Below are positions 11,601 through 22,271 of a stretch of DNA of 64,000 bases, in pieces. Each line of letters starts with the position of its first letter. The first letter of the stretch is position 1. The notes beneath the pieces were generated by a model. It did no database searches and was not told where the DNA came from. It was given only the letters and a program-made list of their open reading frames with translations. Source of the stretch: Ceratobasidium sp. AG-K (taxonomy: Eukaryota > Basidiomycota > Agaricomycetes > Cantharellales > Ceratobasidiaceae). The translations under genes and the position numbers were made by a program. The DNA lies in contig JAWNGF010000001.1 of assembly GCA_037039685.1 (NCBI GenBank), positions 8,742,001 through 8,806,000 on the forward strand, given 5' to 3'.

Positions 11601-12993
11601 GAGGTCAATATTGCCAAAATCTTGCAATCACTTCCTGAGCAAAAGCGCGACGGACATACCATCATGCAATCTGTTTCGAATTCTCTGACCTTTGAGACGT
11701 CCAAGTCGGTCTCCAATTCTGGAAGTATCACTACGCAAATGGAGTTTATCCCAGAGCTAGCCAAAAAGTTGCAGGAGAGCCCAGAGCAAGTTATCAAGGA
11801 CATGGAAGAATTCCGTAAACATGGTGCGTACCATGTGGATCGTACTGACCCTGAAACTGACTCTTGTGATAGTCACTGAACCGAAGGGTGTACGATTTTC
11901 AGTCGTTGGTAACGTTCTTGCACTGAAACGTCCCCGTTCGGCATGGGCAGACAACTTCAAAAAAATCGAGGTACGGTCTGATCCGCTACACGTTACCAAA
12001 ACGATGCTTATACCCTGATAGGCGGGTGAGCTAACACCAATCTCATGGTCCAAAGATATCCTGTCCGCACTTGGCAATCAACCTAGTAAGAAGGTGAGCA
12101 TAATTTGGCTCGTCTGTGGTTGTCCGCTAAGTACTATACATTAGGCCGTTGTGGTGTCCATGCCCACAATCGAAAGCTCCTATGCCATACATACAACAAA
12201 AGGGATTGTCGGGTTCGACCACCCTGATTATCCAGCTCTCCGTTTGGCATGTGAAGTTCTCGATGGTACAGAAAGCTACCTGTGGAAGCTAGTTCGAGGC
12301 AGTGGTTTGGCGTACGGGGCCAACATGTCCCTCGACGCCGAGTCTGGGCTCTTGAGTTTCATACTTTACCGCGTTGGTCTAGTTTACTTGACCGAATACA
12401 ATGTGGGCTGATCTTTGATATTAACAGGCTCCGGACAGTTACAAGGGCTTCCAGGCGGGCGCCAAGGCAGTTCAGGGCCTTGTTGACGGCTCCGTAAGCT
12501 CGTTGGTTATGAAACGCAAAAATTGACTGACAATATTCGCTTGTTAGATTGAGATGGGAGAGACCGACATTGATGCTGCCAAGAGTAGTATTGTGTTCGC
12601 GCTGGCCCGGAAGGTGGCATCACCTGGGAAGGCTGTATGTAGCTTCCTCGGTCGCATATATATACTGACAGTTGAATCAACTCATAGGGGCTCGATTCGT
12701 TCACTGGCCAAGTCCTAAAGCGAGTACCGCAAGACTATGGACGACAGCTACTTGGCCGAATTCAAGCGGTGACCTTGGAGGATGTCCGAGGAGCTCTCAA
12801 GACACACGTTCTGCCACTCTTCGATCCCGAGACTTCCATTGCGGTCGTTGCCAGCTCTGCGTCTAAATCGACAGACATTGCAGATGGTCTAAAGAGCTCT
12901 GGGTTTGACGTAGAAGTTCGTACTCTCGACCTTTCTGGGGATGAGGATGAGGACTTCGACAGCGAGAGTGGGAGCTCGGCAGGAAGTGTGTAG
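8662..12993 (+). CDS. M16 family metallopeptidase, probably mitochondrial
   Basis: Zinc peptidase of the pitrilysin/presequence-protease superfamily, closest in remembered sequence to the fungal YOL098C-type group. Twenty exons: 8662-8943, 9002-9059, 9116-9408, 9461-9555, 9605-9696, 9750-10060, 10112-10197, 10250-10436, 10493-10550, 10602-10716, 10771-11134, 11183-11244, 11297-11545, 11597-11823, 11873-11970, 12022-12093, 12145-12372, 12428-12493, 12548-12634, 12688-12993. All join in frame to 1,111 aa with no indel. The inverted zinc motif HTLEH is at residues 135-139 (H135, E138, H139). Residues 1-70 are rich in Arg/Ser/Ala and lack acids, like a mitochondrial presequence; a second Met (MTSSTENF) at codon 73 could give a cytosolic form. 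The upstream 308 bp hold its promoter. Confidence 0.92.
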
Positions 12994-13118
12994 CCTAGAC
13001 CCTTGAATGGACCCTTAATAGAATCACATTGAAATTGTAACATATACAAATACCGCGTATCTGGACAGTCAAAAGCCTCACCTGTTTCAGTCTTCAACTC
13101 CATCATCTCTCTGCCGCC

Positions 13119-14166
13119 ATGCCTGCCTATGTTCAACGCCCTGCTCCTGCTTTCACGACCACCGCCGTCGAAGATGGCCAATTCAAGGAGATCTCTCTCA
13201 AAGACTATTTGGGAAAGTGGTAAGGATATGAACAACAAGTGAAGTTGGTGCGTCGAGTAACTTTGTGACTTGCAGGGTCGTCCTTTTCTTCTGGCCTATG
13301 GACTTCACGTATGTCATGCTTGCTGTTGCCTCGCTCATCTATGCTCACGCCACGTCTAGGTTTGTTTGCCCGACGGAGATCCTTGCATTTAACCGCGCGC
13401 TCCCGAAGTTCCACGACCTTGGCGTCCAGCTCATCGGTACGCCCCAGTCCATTTCTAGTCAACGCACTTTATCTCACTGGTGTTGCCTCATTTACTAGGC
13501 CTCTCCACCGACTCGGAGTATGCTCACTTGGCGTGGGCAAACACCCCAGCGAAAGAGGGTGGCATTGGACCCAACATGCGGATCACTCTGGCCTCGGACA
13601 AGAGCCATAAGATTTCACGCGACTATGGAGTGCTGATTGAAGATGAAGGCATCGCTCTCCGAGGCTTATTCATCATCGACCCCAAAGGCATCCTCAGGTG
13701 AGCTGCACAATTATTTTATCTCCTCGGCTTTCACGAGCTGACTCAATGTCTCGGTGTGAAGGCAAATTACGATTAATGACCTCCCCGTGGGACGTTCCGT
13801 GGATGAGACCATCCGTCTTGTTGAAGCTTTCCAATTTACGGTATGTTTCAACTCGTGCGACCCCGCAGAATCCCGGTGGCTTACAACACCATTTTGCTAT
13901 TCCGCGCTTATACAAATAGGATGGTACGTGAATTGTGGCGCGGACAATATTCATTTCACTGATTCAATTCACTGTTATTAGAGCACGGTGAAGTCTGCCC
14001 TGCAAACTGGAACAAGGGCGATATTACAATCAAGCCCGATCCCACCCAGTCTCGCGAATACTTCTCTGCCGCTAACCCACAGGACATCCCAATGGCCAAT
14101 GGTACTGGCAAGAAGCGCGTTGCAGAGGACGAGGATGTATCCTCCAAGAAGGTCAAGGCGAACTAA
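13119..14166 (+). CDS. Typical 2-Cys peroxiredoxin with basic C-terminal extension
   Basis: Thiol peroxidase that reduces H2O2 and alkyl peroxides. Exons are 13119-13219, 13276-13308, 13360-13436, 13499-13697, 13762-13840, a 4-nt microexon 13920-13923 and 13982-14166, giving 225 aa. The peroxidatic Cys48 lies in FTFVCPTE and the resolving Cys170 in HGEVCPANW, so this is the 2-Cys class rather than Prx6. The GATG microexon is needed to join VEAFQFT to DEHGEVCP in frame. After the family core, the last ~20 residues carry KKR and KKVK clusters around an acidic stretch, resembling a bipartite nuclear localisation signal. The start sits in GCCGCCATGCC, a strong context. Confidence 0.94.
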
Positions 14167-14318
14167 GATATCCCTGGTCCTTGGAGAATAGATTAGTCTA
14201 GTAGACATATTTTATCTTTCTAATACGATATCGATATTTCCCCATCTCATTCATTACTCTCGCAATCAAGACCTGAGTACACAACCACAATAGAGACGAG
14301 GACAGCAATACGTCTAGC

Positions 14319-15852
14319 TCAGGAGGTGTCCATTGGCTGGATTGGAACGTCCTCAGCATCGCCAGGCTTGAGTTCTACATTTTCCAGGAAGTCGTTGGCG
14401 ACAAGAAACCTAATGGCTTGAGACAGGTTTGAAACTGTTGCCTGGATATCAGGTACTAAGAGCTGCTCGATAGCTGGGTTGAGTGCAGGTAGGTATTGAA
14501 GGAATGAGAGACGTACATTGCGAAGAAGATTTGGTCGTTGGCTGAATGGGTTGTAGGCTGGTCTGGAAGGCTGTGATGGGCCTCTTCTTATTGTTTGCTT
14601 TTTGAGCTGGGTATTTGTGGGCGCGGGCTATGGATCCACGAGTAAACGCAAGCTCCTCGGTGCAACACACGCTCATACCTCTCCTGCAGCTTCGGCTGTT
14701 TCTTCTCCGCTCACTCCTTGCAATTCATTCTTGGCAACTGGTGTTTCTGGAGGTGCGACCTTGGATGACATTGCATCTTTTAATGGATCCATATCGGATC
14801 CCGAGTCGTCGGAATCTGAGGTCGACTCCGAATCTGATTCTGAACTTGAGTCTGTCGAAGTTGACGAGTCGGAGTCCGGGTCTACTGGAGCTGTAGCATT
14901 CCCTGAATGCCGAGCTACTCCCCCGCGCCCCCTGGGGTTTCCACGACCTCGTTCGGGTGTGCCGCTATGTCCACCTCTGCCCCTACCACGGCCGCGACCA
15001 GTCCACCCGGAATCGCTTGTTGGGGGCTGAGAATTACCACCGTCCATCCTGCCGTTGAGTTGACCAGGGTATCCCCTCCCCCTCCCGCGGCCTCGTCCAC
15101 GTTGCGGCTGGTCACGTTGGTTGGGTCGTTCTTTAGCCACTGGACGATGGGTACGTGGGGGCTCCGTAAGAATCTGTCCGCGTTCCAGCGCCTCTTGTTT
15201 ACTTTGCGTCTAGATTACGTTAACGAGGCAGATTCATGATCGTGGTTGAGTTGTTGCAAACCTTTTCTGCTACCCTTTTGGCTGATGGCCAGCGTTTCTT
15301 TCGATCTTCCAGCCATGCTGCAATAGCCTCTGGCGAATCGAGCTTCATATCCGTTCCAAGTATTGCACCACCACTGGAATCCTTAGTTACTCTTCGCATA
15401 TCTGGAACTAGTAGTACGTACCCATTCGCCCGGAACTGTGCCTCTTCGTCAACATAATCATCGCCATCGTCTCTCTTCCGCTTTCCCTTTCCTGGTTGTT
15501 GTTTTTCCTTCCACCCAGGTGGAAATATCAAGTGTCGGTCCATTTTGTGTACTTCTACTTCTTTGTGCGTCCCTGCAAACAAGCATCCTTCGTGCCCACA
15601 CCTGACAGGGCCGACGCGATTGCGCATGTGCAAAGGAACGAGCGACCCCATTGGTTGATTTCTCGAGAATCCGGGACCAGGTACAGTGATATGAGCAGGT
15701 TGTGATACGGCTGGGCCTTGTTGACCGTAATAGTACGCATTTGCATAGTGAGACTGCATCGTACTGTGCGAGTAGTACCCATTACTTTGAGGCTGACCAG
15801 AGTACGAATATGGAGGCCAGTTCGAAGACCCTGCGTTCGGGTTCCAAGACAT
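14319..15852 (-). CDS. NUFIP1/Rsa1-like box C/D snoRNP assembly factor
   Basis: Exons are 15852-15262, 15209-14679, 14606-14517 and 14462-14319, giving 451 aa. The N-terminus is Tyr/Gln/Ser-rich. A single CCHH-like finger follows (VRCGHEGCLFAGTHKEVEVHKMDRH), then LDSPEAIAAWLEDRKKRWPS, which matches the NUFIP1 conserved region that binds the Snu13/15.5K assembly machinery. Next comes an RG-rich tract (GRGRGRGRG) and a long Ser/Asp acidic run. The last two exons encode NPFSQRPNLLRN and LLVPDIQATVSNLSQAIRFL, a C-terminal block I associate with fungal NUFIP-like proteins. All four exons join in phase. Orthology to Rsa1/NUFIP1 rests on remembered motifs. Confidence 0.82.
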
Positions 15853-16500
15853 ATCTGTTCAAAGTTCAGAGGAGAAAGGAACTACGGTAAGCCAGAAAGC
15901 TAACCACGGCTGATCTTGTGGTGGGGAAGCAAAAGCGGTCAGAAACCCGATTTCCAATTCGCCGATCCAATTTGATTAAACATTTCTGAATCAGTTGAGC
16001 GCTGGGTGACTATGATGTAGCCGAATGTTACCTTGGCGAATCAAACTTTGTTGTTTCTTTGGCTTGGTACTCGGGACGCATAATGCCAAGGGGTTCCACA
16101 ACCTGGTCGTGGGATCAGCAGAGGCGGTGCGTCAGTGTTGTACGTACATAGACCGAATAAAAAGCGACGGAGTATAGAACAAAGCACTCATGTTCTGGCC
16201 AGAAGTCTAGCCCTCGTCTGTATTGGACAAGCTACTCGCTGATTGTATGATTTGCGCGGATGCGATCCACTGGTTGGTAAGCACGAGATTCGCAACTAGA
16301 TCCATATATATCTTCCCCACGGCAGGTATTGCTTGGGGGGAGTTCCTGGCATCACGCCCAGAGCCTGTGGCGCCCATGTGTGCCAATACGAACAGAGTCT
16401 ATTTGCACCGCTCGCTTGGGGTGGTATAAAAGGATCCAGAGGTCACAACGCATGAGCCAGAACACAAACACTACCGGACGGTCGGTTTTCAACCGCTATC
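15853..16500 (+). promoter_or_regulatory. Upstream region of methyltransferase copy 1
   Basis: A divergent spacer between the NUFIP-like gene and methyltransferase copy 1. A clear TATA box, TATAAAAGG, lies at 16425-16433, 68 bp before the ATG. The distal part shows no obvious similarity to the promoters of copies 2 and 3. Confidence 0.6.
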
Positions 16501-17866
16501 ATGGACGACGGAGACACACCTATCTACTATGTCAACGACATGCATGACGATAGCTCCGATACAGACAGTGATTATACTGGGACGTCCGAGCTTACTGAAC
16601 ATACTATGAGCACACTTAATTCCGATGCAGTCTCTGGTATGTCACCCCTCACCACCCGCCATGTGCTACCCCTTTATAGCTCACGTTTTATAGAATACTT
16701 TCAAGAGATCAACGGTCGACTATTCCCGGTTGATGAAAACGTCCCGCTCACCTTCCCCACTGATAACGGTGAAGTACGGCGACTCGAACTCATGCACTAT
16801 GGAATTAAGATGGCTGTTGGATCGAACTATTTTGGACCTGCTCAAGAGGTACTGGCCGATAACCCAGGTGGGAGGCGGAAACGCGTGCTGGACCTCCTCA
16901 CCGCCGATGGAGCTTGGTGAGTATACGCTGCTAGTGGGGTGATACGATCGTACTAACGAGACCAATCGGGGACTTTTATGTGTTTGGTTTCGCGTTTCTT
17001 ATAACATCTATGCAGGGTTCGCGAAATGGCAGCAGAGTTTCCGCACGTTGATTTCACAAGCGTGGACACTGTTCCGCTTGTACCGCATGTCCGATGCGCC
17101 AACATTTTAAGCTACGAAGTATACGACCTATACAACGGGATAGCAGAAGACGATGAGACGTTTCGACGTTGTTCACCTGAAAAATGCTATGAGCAAGGCG
17201 AGTCTAGTCTCCCGCCGTTCTACTGCGCACGACTCTAACGCCACACATTCGACGCCTGATCCGATTCATCTCCTATCACACATACCGTCCTTCATCTAAC
17301 CGGATCCACCATACAACCAACTGAACGGCACACAGGTTCGAGACCTTGCTGCACTCGTCCTTGAAGTTCACCGCGTGCTCCGTCCGGGTGGTCTTTTTCT
17401 CTACGGTGAATTCGAGAACGATGGCTTTGACGCTTCAGTTGAGGGCCATTCTGTCTCAAGCACCGCGCCACACTTGGCTCGCTCAATCTGTCTTTTCAAA
17501 GAGGCATTCAATCAGCAGGGTGCCCATGTAGACGCGTTCAGAATCGTGCCGCCCCTTCTCGATCCCAACCATTCCATATGGCTTGGGGAAGAACTACCGA
17601 AGGGGTTCAATAACATTAGGGGGGAGGAGATACTCATTCCCGCAGGGCCATGGCCTTCCGCCGCTCCAATGCGTGAGATTGGAGCCATCATCCGAAGTGT
17701 CTGGTGTGAGATGTGGAAGAATCTACGCCCGTTGTTTATAAGCCATGGTATAAGTTCGGGCGAGGTGGATGAACTCATCGACGGAACAGTCACAGAGATC
17801 ATGGATGAAGGATCTCGACGACTGTATGCAAAATATCATGTACTATATGCGTTCAAACCTTATTGA
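16501..17866 (+). CDS. SAM-dependent methyltransferase-like protein, copy 1 (frameshift as written)
   Basis: First of three tandem paralogues of the fungal UMTA/LaeA-like class-I methyltransferase group. Exons are 16501-16636, 16694-16916, 17016-17197 and 17336-17866. Exon 3 contains one extra base at about 17161-17164 (TTTC where copy 2 has one base fewer), which shifts VVHL..SK out of frame. Removing one base restores a 356-aa protein collinear with copy 2. The third intron (17198-17335) begins GC, not GT (AAG followed by GCGAGT). The post-motif block LEVHRVLRPGGLFLYGE is typical of the fold. The glycine loop is degenerate (VLDLLTADGAW). Either an inactivated duplicate or a consensus error; I lean to error because other conserved genes here show the same defect. 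Confidence 0.78.
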
Positions 17867-19164
17867 TAAATAGTTTCTGGAGCGGTTCTCTACTCTATCA
17901 ATGCGGGGGAATGGCGTAGCACGAAACGGCGAGCATCGGACAAATGACAAGCCGGTACTCCGCAATCGGAGTTGGTGCACATTGATGCGCCCCAAGCAGG
18001 TGAGGAAACAGCAATGGGCGGTCAAGTCACTAACCTGCTCCCATAATTCGTGCCATCTTTTCCTGGACCGGTTTGAGGCACTCTTCTACGTGGGGCCAAC
18101 CAGAACGCTTCACACCTTAGGCTCATCTCGTAGGCCAGCATTGTCTAGTTACCCACTCAACTTCAAATCAGAATCGACATGGCCTTGTTGAATTTAGTCA
18201 AGTCTTGGGTGTCCGGCGCACAAGCACGTCCATTCGCCGTTAGTGATTACGAGGTGGCATCTTGTATAATTTGGTTCTTAAAAATACCATTCTAACTGAT
18301 TATGCTTGCCAACCAGGGTGTGTATAGGTGAGTATATGCGTACCGGTCGCCGGTCCAAATCGAGACCAATAAACAAAACAAGAAAGAAATTCACTGATTT
18401 CAATTACATGAGTAGCGACCTGACAGCCTTTAAATTCCAATGACGGTTTCTATGATAGGTATGTGTGTGACACCGAGCGTTGACGGAGGACCCGAGGTTT
18501 GCGCTGAGTGCTCCATTGATTCCAGCAAACCCATAGGGCCTAAATATTCCTTGCTGAATATATCCCATGTCTACTAGATCGGGTAAATTGCCTCGATTGA
18601 ACGCCTTCCGTAACACACCTGTTGCGACCTCTACATGTACTTGAGAGTATTTACCACGTACAGCAAGGGAAAGCGCAGACCGTAGGGCTAAAACGGTTAT
18701 TCAATCGTGGGGAATACAGCTCCCAAGCTCCTAAGACCAGCGATCCCTTCAATTTTAACAATAATTTATTCCCGGCGATGGCGTACGCGTTTGCTGCCGA
18801 GCCCCAAGGGAAATTCCACTGATCGACACACGCCCGCAATATTTTTTTATAGTCTCGCCTCCGCTCAATAGTCCAGCGCCAACTCCAACCGGTTATGGAC
18901 CGATCCCGATCGTAATCACCCACACGTGGCACTACAGGGATCACGACTATGCAACTTCTTCATGAAATAGCTGCGATCACAGAGCACCTAGTTAGCCTAG
19001 CACGAAGAATACAGAGGACAACCTATGGCAGGCGTATAGCAAACTCAGTTACATCCTTGTGCTAGGGGTTGATGGTGTTTTAGGTTAGAATATAAAAGGC
19101 TCAGTGGTCCCAGCATCGGAATATTAGAAGAGCCCGACCCGCGCTTTCCTTTCGACTCCTTGCT
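17867..19164. promoter_or_regulatory. Spacer and promoter of methyltransferase copy 2
   Basis: The right third (about 18880-19164) is recognisably homologous to the promoter of copy 3. Shared elements are CCCACACGTG (18919-18928), a segment ending in TATGGCAGGCG, and TATAAAAGGCTCAG (TATA at 19091-19099), followed by AATATTAGAAG. The TATA lies 66 bp before the ATG. The left part contains antisense ORFs described separately. Confidence 0.65.
18404..18944 (-). pseudogene. Possible antisense gene relic between methyltransferase copies 1 and 2
   Basis: Two minus-strand ORFs, 18944-18651 (97 aa) and 18616-18404 (70 aa), could be exons of one small gene or a decayed one. The segment GIFRPYGFAGIN resembles a minus-strand stretch near 21530 in the next spacer (PYEFVGI after a one-base shift), so the sequence was part of the duplicated unit. 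I do not recognise the family. Absence of a clear start, acceptor signals or intact counterpart argues for a relic. Confidence 0.25.
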
Positions 19165-20473
19165 ATGGATGAGCTTGAAGAATTTGACGAGTCTCCTGTG
19201 TACTTGGTCGATGACTTTCAAGAGGACGACTCGGACATGGACAGTGTCCATACTGGTGTCTCTGAGCTCACCGAGCACACAATGAGCACGCTCAATTCTA
19301 GCGGTGTTACGGGTAGGTTTCTTCAGCCATCTTAGGCTCCACTTACCCCCTCGTCCAGAATATTTCCAAGAAATCGGTGGCCGAATGTTTCCCGCCGACG
19401 AGAACCTTCCACAAATATTTCCGACCGACAACAGCGAAGTACGACGACTAGAGCTTCAACATAATGCAACCAAACTCCTTCTGAACGGCAACTACTTTGG
19501 TCCCGTCAAAGATGTTCTCGCCGACAACCCCGGTATGAGGCGCAAACATGTGCTCGACCTCCTGACGGCAGAAGGAAACTGGTCAGTCCGACAAAGATGT
19601 GGCGCGTATCATATCTAATTCAACTGATGATCGCCCAGGGTTCGCGAAATGGCGGCCGAGTTTCCACATGTTGATTTTACGAGCGTAGACACTAATCCAC
19701 TTGTGCCGCATGTGCGGTACGCAAATATCTTGGGGTACGAGGTCTATGACTTGTACAATGGCATTGCGGAGGCGGACGACACATTTGACGTTGTCCATCT
19801 TCGACACGCTACTAGCAAAGTATGTTTCATATATCTTTTCTCGCCTATCACGTACTAACCACCAAGTCTTTCACCTCGCCTGGTTGGATGCATGAATCGA
19901 CCACGCCTTTCCCGTTTTACAAATATCATTCATGCTCCTGAATAGATCAGAGACATACCGGCGCTTATATTCGAGGTGCATCGCGTACTGCGTCCAGGCG
20001 GTCTCTTCCTGTACGGCGAGTATCAGATCAACGCATTTGATGCATCAACCGAGGACCATTCTGCTATACACACTGCGCCGTGTTTGATCCGGGCGTTACG
20101 CATTACGAGGGAGGCCATGGTGCAACAAGGGGCGCAGCCATATGCGTTTAGAGACGTGCCTCCCTTGTTGATGCCAGACTGTGCGTTGTGGAGGATGGAA
20201 GAGCTCAAGGGGTTTCCGAGTATCAGGATGGAGGCTAAGATGATGTCTGCCGGGCCATGGCCTCATATAGCTCGCTTGCGTGAGGCCAGAGTATTGACAC
20301 AGCAGGTGTGGTGCGACATATGGAGAGGTCTGCCTCCAATACTCATGAAATACGGTCTGAGCGAAGAAGAGGCATATAGGCTTATGGACGGTGCGATTGA
20401 TGAGTTGATGCATCCCGGGTCGAGGAAAATTTACGACCTTTACCATGTAGTGTATGCATTTAAGCCAGTTTAG
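19165..20473 (+). CDS. SAM-dependent methyltransferase-like protein, copy 2 (intact)
   Basis: The only one of the three paralogues that reads without a break. Exons are 19165-19312, 19359-19581, 19639-19819 and 19946-20473 (GT-AG introns), giving 359 aa. An acidic N-terminus (MDELEEFDESPVYLVDDF) with SELTEHTMSTL precedes EYFQEIGGRMFPADEN, a feature common in fungal UMTA/LaeA-like enzymes. Motif I is at residues 114-124 and reads VLDLLTAEGNW, so the usual GxGxG loop is lost except for its last glycine. It is followed by FPHVDFTSVDTNPLVPHVR, and LEVHRVLRP-type post-motif residues (VHRVLRPGGLFLYGEY). No signal peptide. The substrate is unknown and activity is doubtful given motif I. Confidence 0.88.
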
Positions 20474-22271
20474 AATGTATGCGGTATGGGCCCATCGCCT
20501 TGGTTCGGCAAGGTCCCTCCGGGGGTCGGGATTCAGGGTAACTTGCTCACGCGGCCGAGTTGCCAGCAGACACAGTGATGTATCCCATTGACCACTCAAT
20601 CAGTCTCCACTGTACAGCCCATTTCAGCTACGTGATGTCTCGTCTACATAATACTTGCACAATCAACCCAGGAGAAGCTGGTAGGGCGGACACGAGGGAT
20701 CAATCTGGGGAAGTGGTGCACGCGCAAGTAATGGATGTTCAATTCATTATGAGCAAACACATCTCAAGTAGGAGTTGGCAATCCTGGTGCGCCTCAAGTA
20801 GACGGAGAAACACAAACAGAGGATTGAGCCATTGGTTACTCCTTGCAATCCGTAACATCTCTCTCTAGATTGACTGTCTTGAACCACACCCAAATGAGCG
20901 AGCTCGGCCAAGCACTTCACGTTGAGGCTGGCCTTAGAGGCACGATATAGCGTCAACCTGCGGAAAACACGGAAGTTACCCGTGATTCACTGGCAAAACC
21001 CTCAGGTTGCCTGCGGATCTTGGACTGAGCGTCTGTGGAGCTAAGATCAAATCCAGACGTAGCCTGCGGATTTTGCTAGTGAACCGCATATAACATGCGG
21101 TTTTCACTTGCGGTTTTTCCGCAGGTTTGGTTCCATGGTGAGGTAGAATTTGTCCAGTCACCTACAGCACCCGAATTACAGATTGAAATTCACAGAGATT
21201 AGCGCATTTAGTTGAGTAGGATATTGGTGTGTAAGCAAGTTTATCCGCTCTCTATATTTACAAGGTAAATTTGGCATGATAAGTGAGTTTTCCTGTTGGG
21301 TCCCATTTGAATGCCAGGAGCACATATTGAGGAATGTATGCGCTCTGGTTGGACACCCCTCGCATAACGACAAACAAACTAAGAAGTGATCCACTAGTTC
21401 CAACAATGCAAGTAGATGCCTCATCGTCCCCGAATACTGACAATGTCAATAATAGGTATTAACCAGACTCCTAGCGTTTCAGCAATGTCACAATATCTGA
21501 GTTGGTTTCTCGACTAATTCCAACGAACTCATAGGGCTGAAAACTTCCCCGCAAAGCATCAGACGTAGATCTACCATGGTTACGTTGGTACATCCTCCAG
21601 AGCCCGCCATTTCAGTGTCACCGTTATTACAAGTGCTCCCCTGACCTGGTCAGAGTACACTTAGTAATCATTTCCCCTGTATAGCACAGTGAAGGAAAAG
21701 TACAGATCACAATACTGGATCGATCACTCAAAAGTGAGGCACACAGGTTCCCAGGTTTATAAAAAGTTGCTCCGATCTCAACCACTACTCCAGAACCGCT
21801 TTTCGTAGCTCGTTCCATACGAGACGTGCAGTAATGCACGAGTCCACTACCAAGCTCCAGATAAAAACCAGACTCTCCAAGCGACTAGGGTAGTATGACC
21901 ACACGGATAACGCAGCTCTCAGTCCATTTTCAGGCCCGCATTTGCACCCAGCGCCAAGCCCAATCAGTTATAGACCAATCCCTATCGCGATCGCCCACAC
22001 GTGACAACACATGGACTACGACAGCACTACGACTATATAATTTTTTTCTGGACATGGCTACGATCATATACGCGACAGAGCGCCTAGTCGGTCTAGCACG
22101 CAGGACACCGATGATAACTTATGGCAGGCGCATGGCAAACTCAGCCACGCCTGAACGGAAACCTTGCGTTCGGGGTTGATGATGTTTCAGGTTGGGATAT
22201 AAAAGGCTCAGTTACTATATCATCAGAATATTAGAAGGCCTCGACTCGTGCTGCCCCTTTGACTGCCTACT
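20474..22271. promoter_or_regulatory. Spacer and promoter of methyltransferase copy 3
   Basis: It contains a 173-bp foldback element (20955-21127), minus-strand ORF fragments (21176-21449 and 21627-21839) and, from about 21940, a promoter homologous to that of copy 2. Shared elements are CCCACACGTG (21994-22003), the CTTATGGCAGGCGCATGGC block, TATAAAAGGCTCAG (TATA 22198-22206) and AATATTAGAAGG. The TATA is 66 bp before the ATG. Confidence 0.65.
20955..21127. mobile_element. Foldback/MITE-like element with 13-bp terminal inverted repeats
   Basis: The left end AACCTGCGGAAAA (20955-20967) is the exact inverse of the right end TTTTCCGCAGGTT (21115-21127). Internal TGCGG motifs recur in both orientations (near 21010, 21063, 21096 and 21109), and GATTCACTGGCAAAACC near 20983 pairs imperfectly with TTTGCTAGTGAA near 21071. 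The element is short and has no coding capacity. I see no convincing target-site duplication, so MITE status is inferred from structure alone. Confidence 0.55.
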
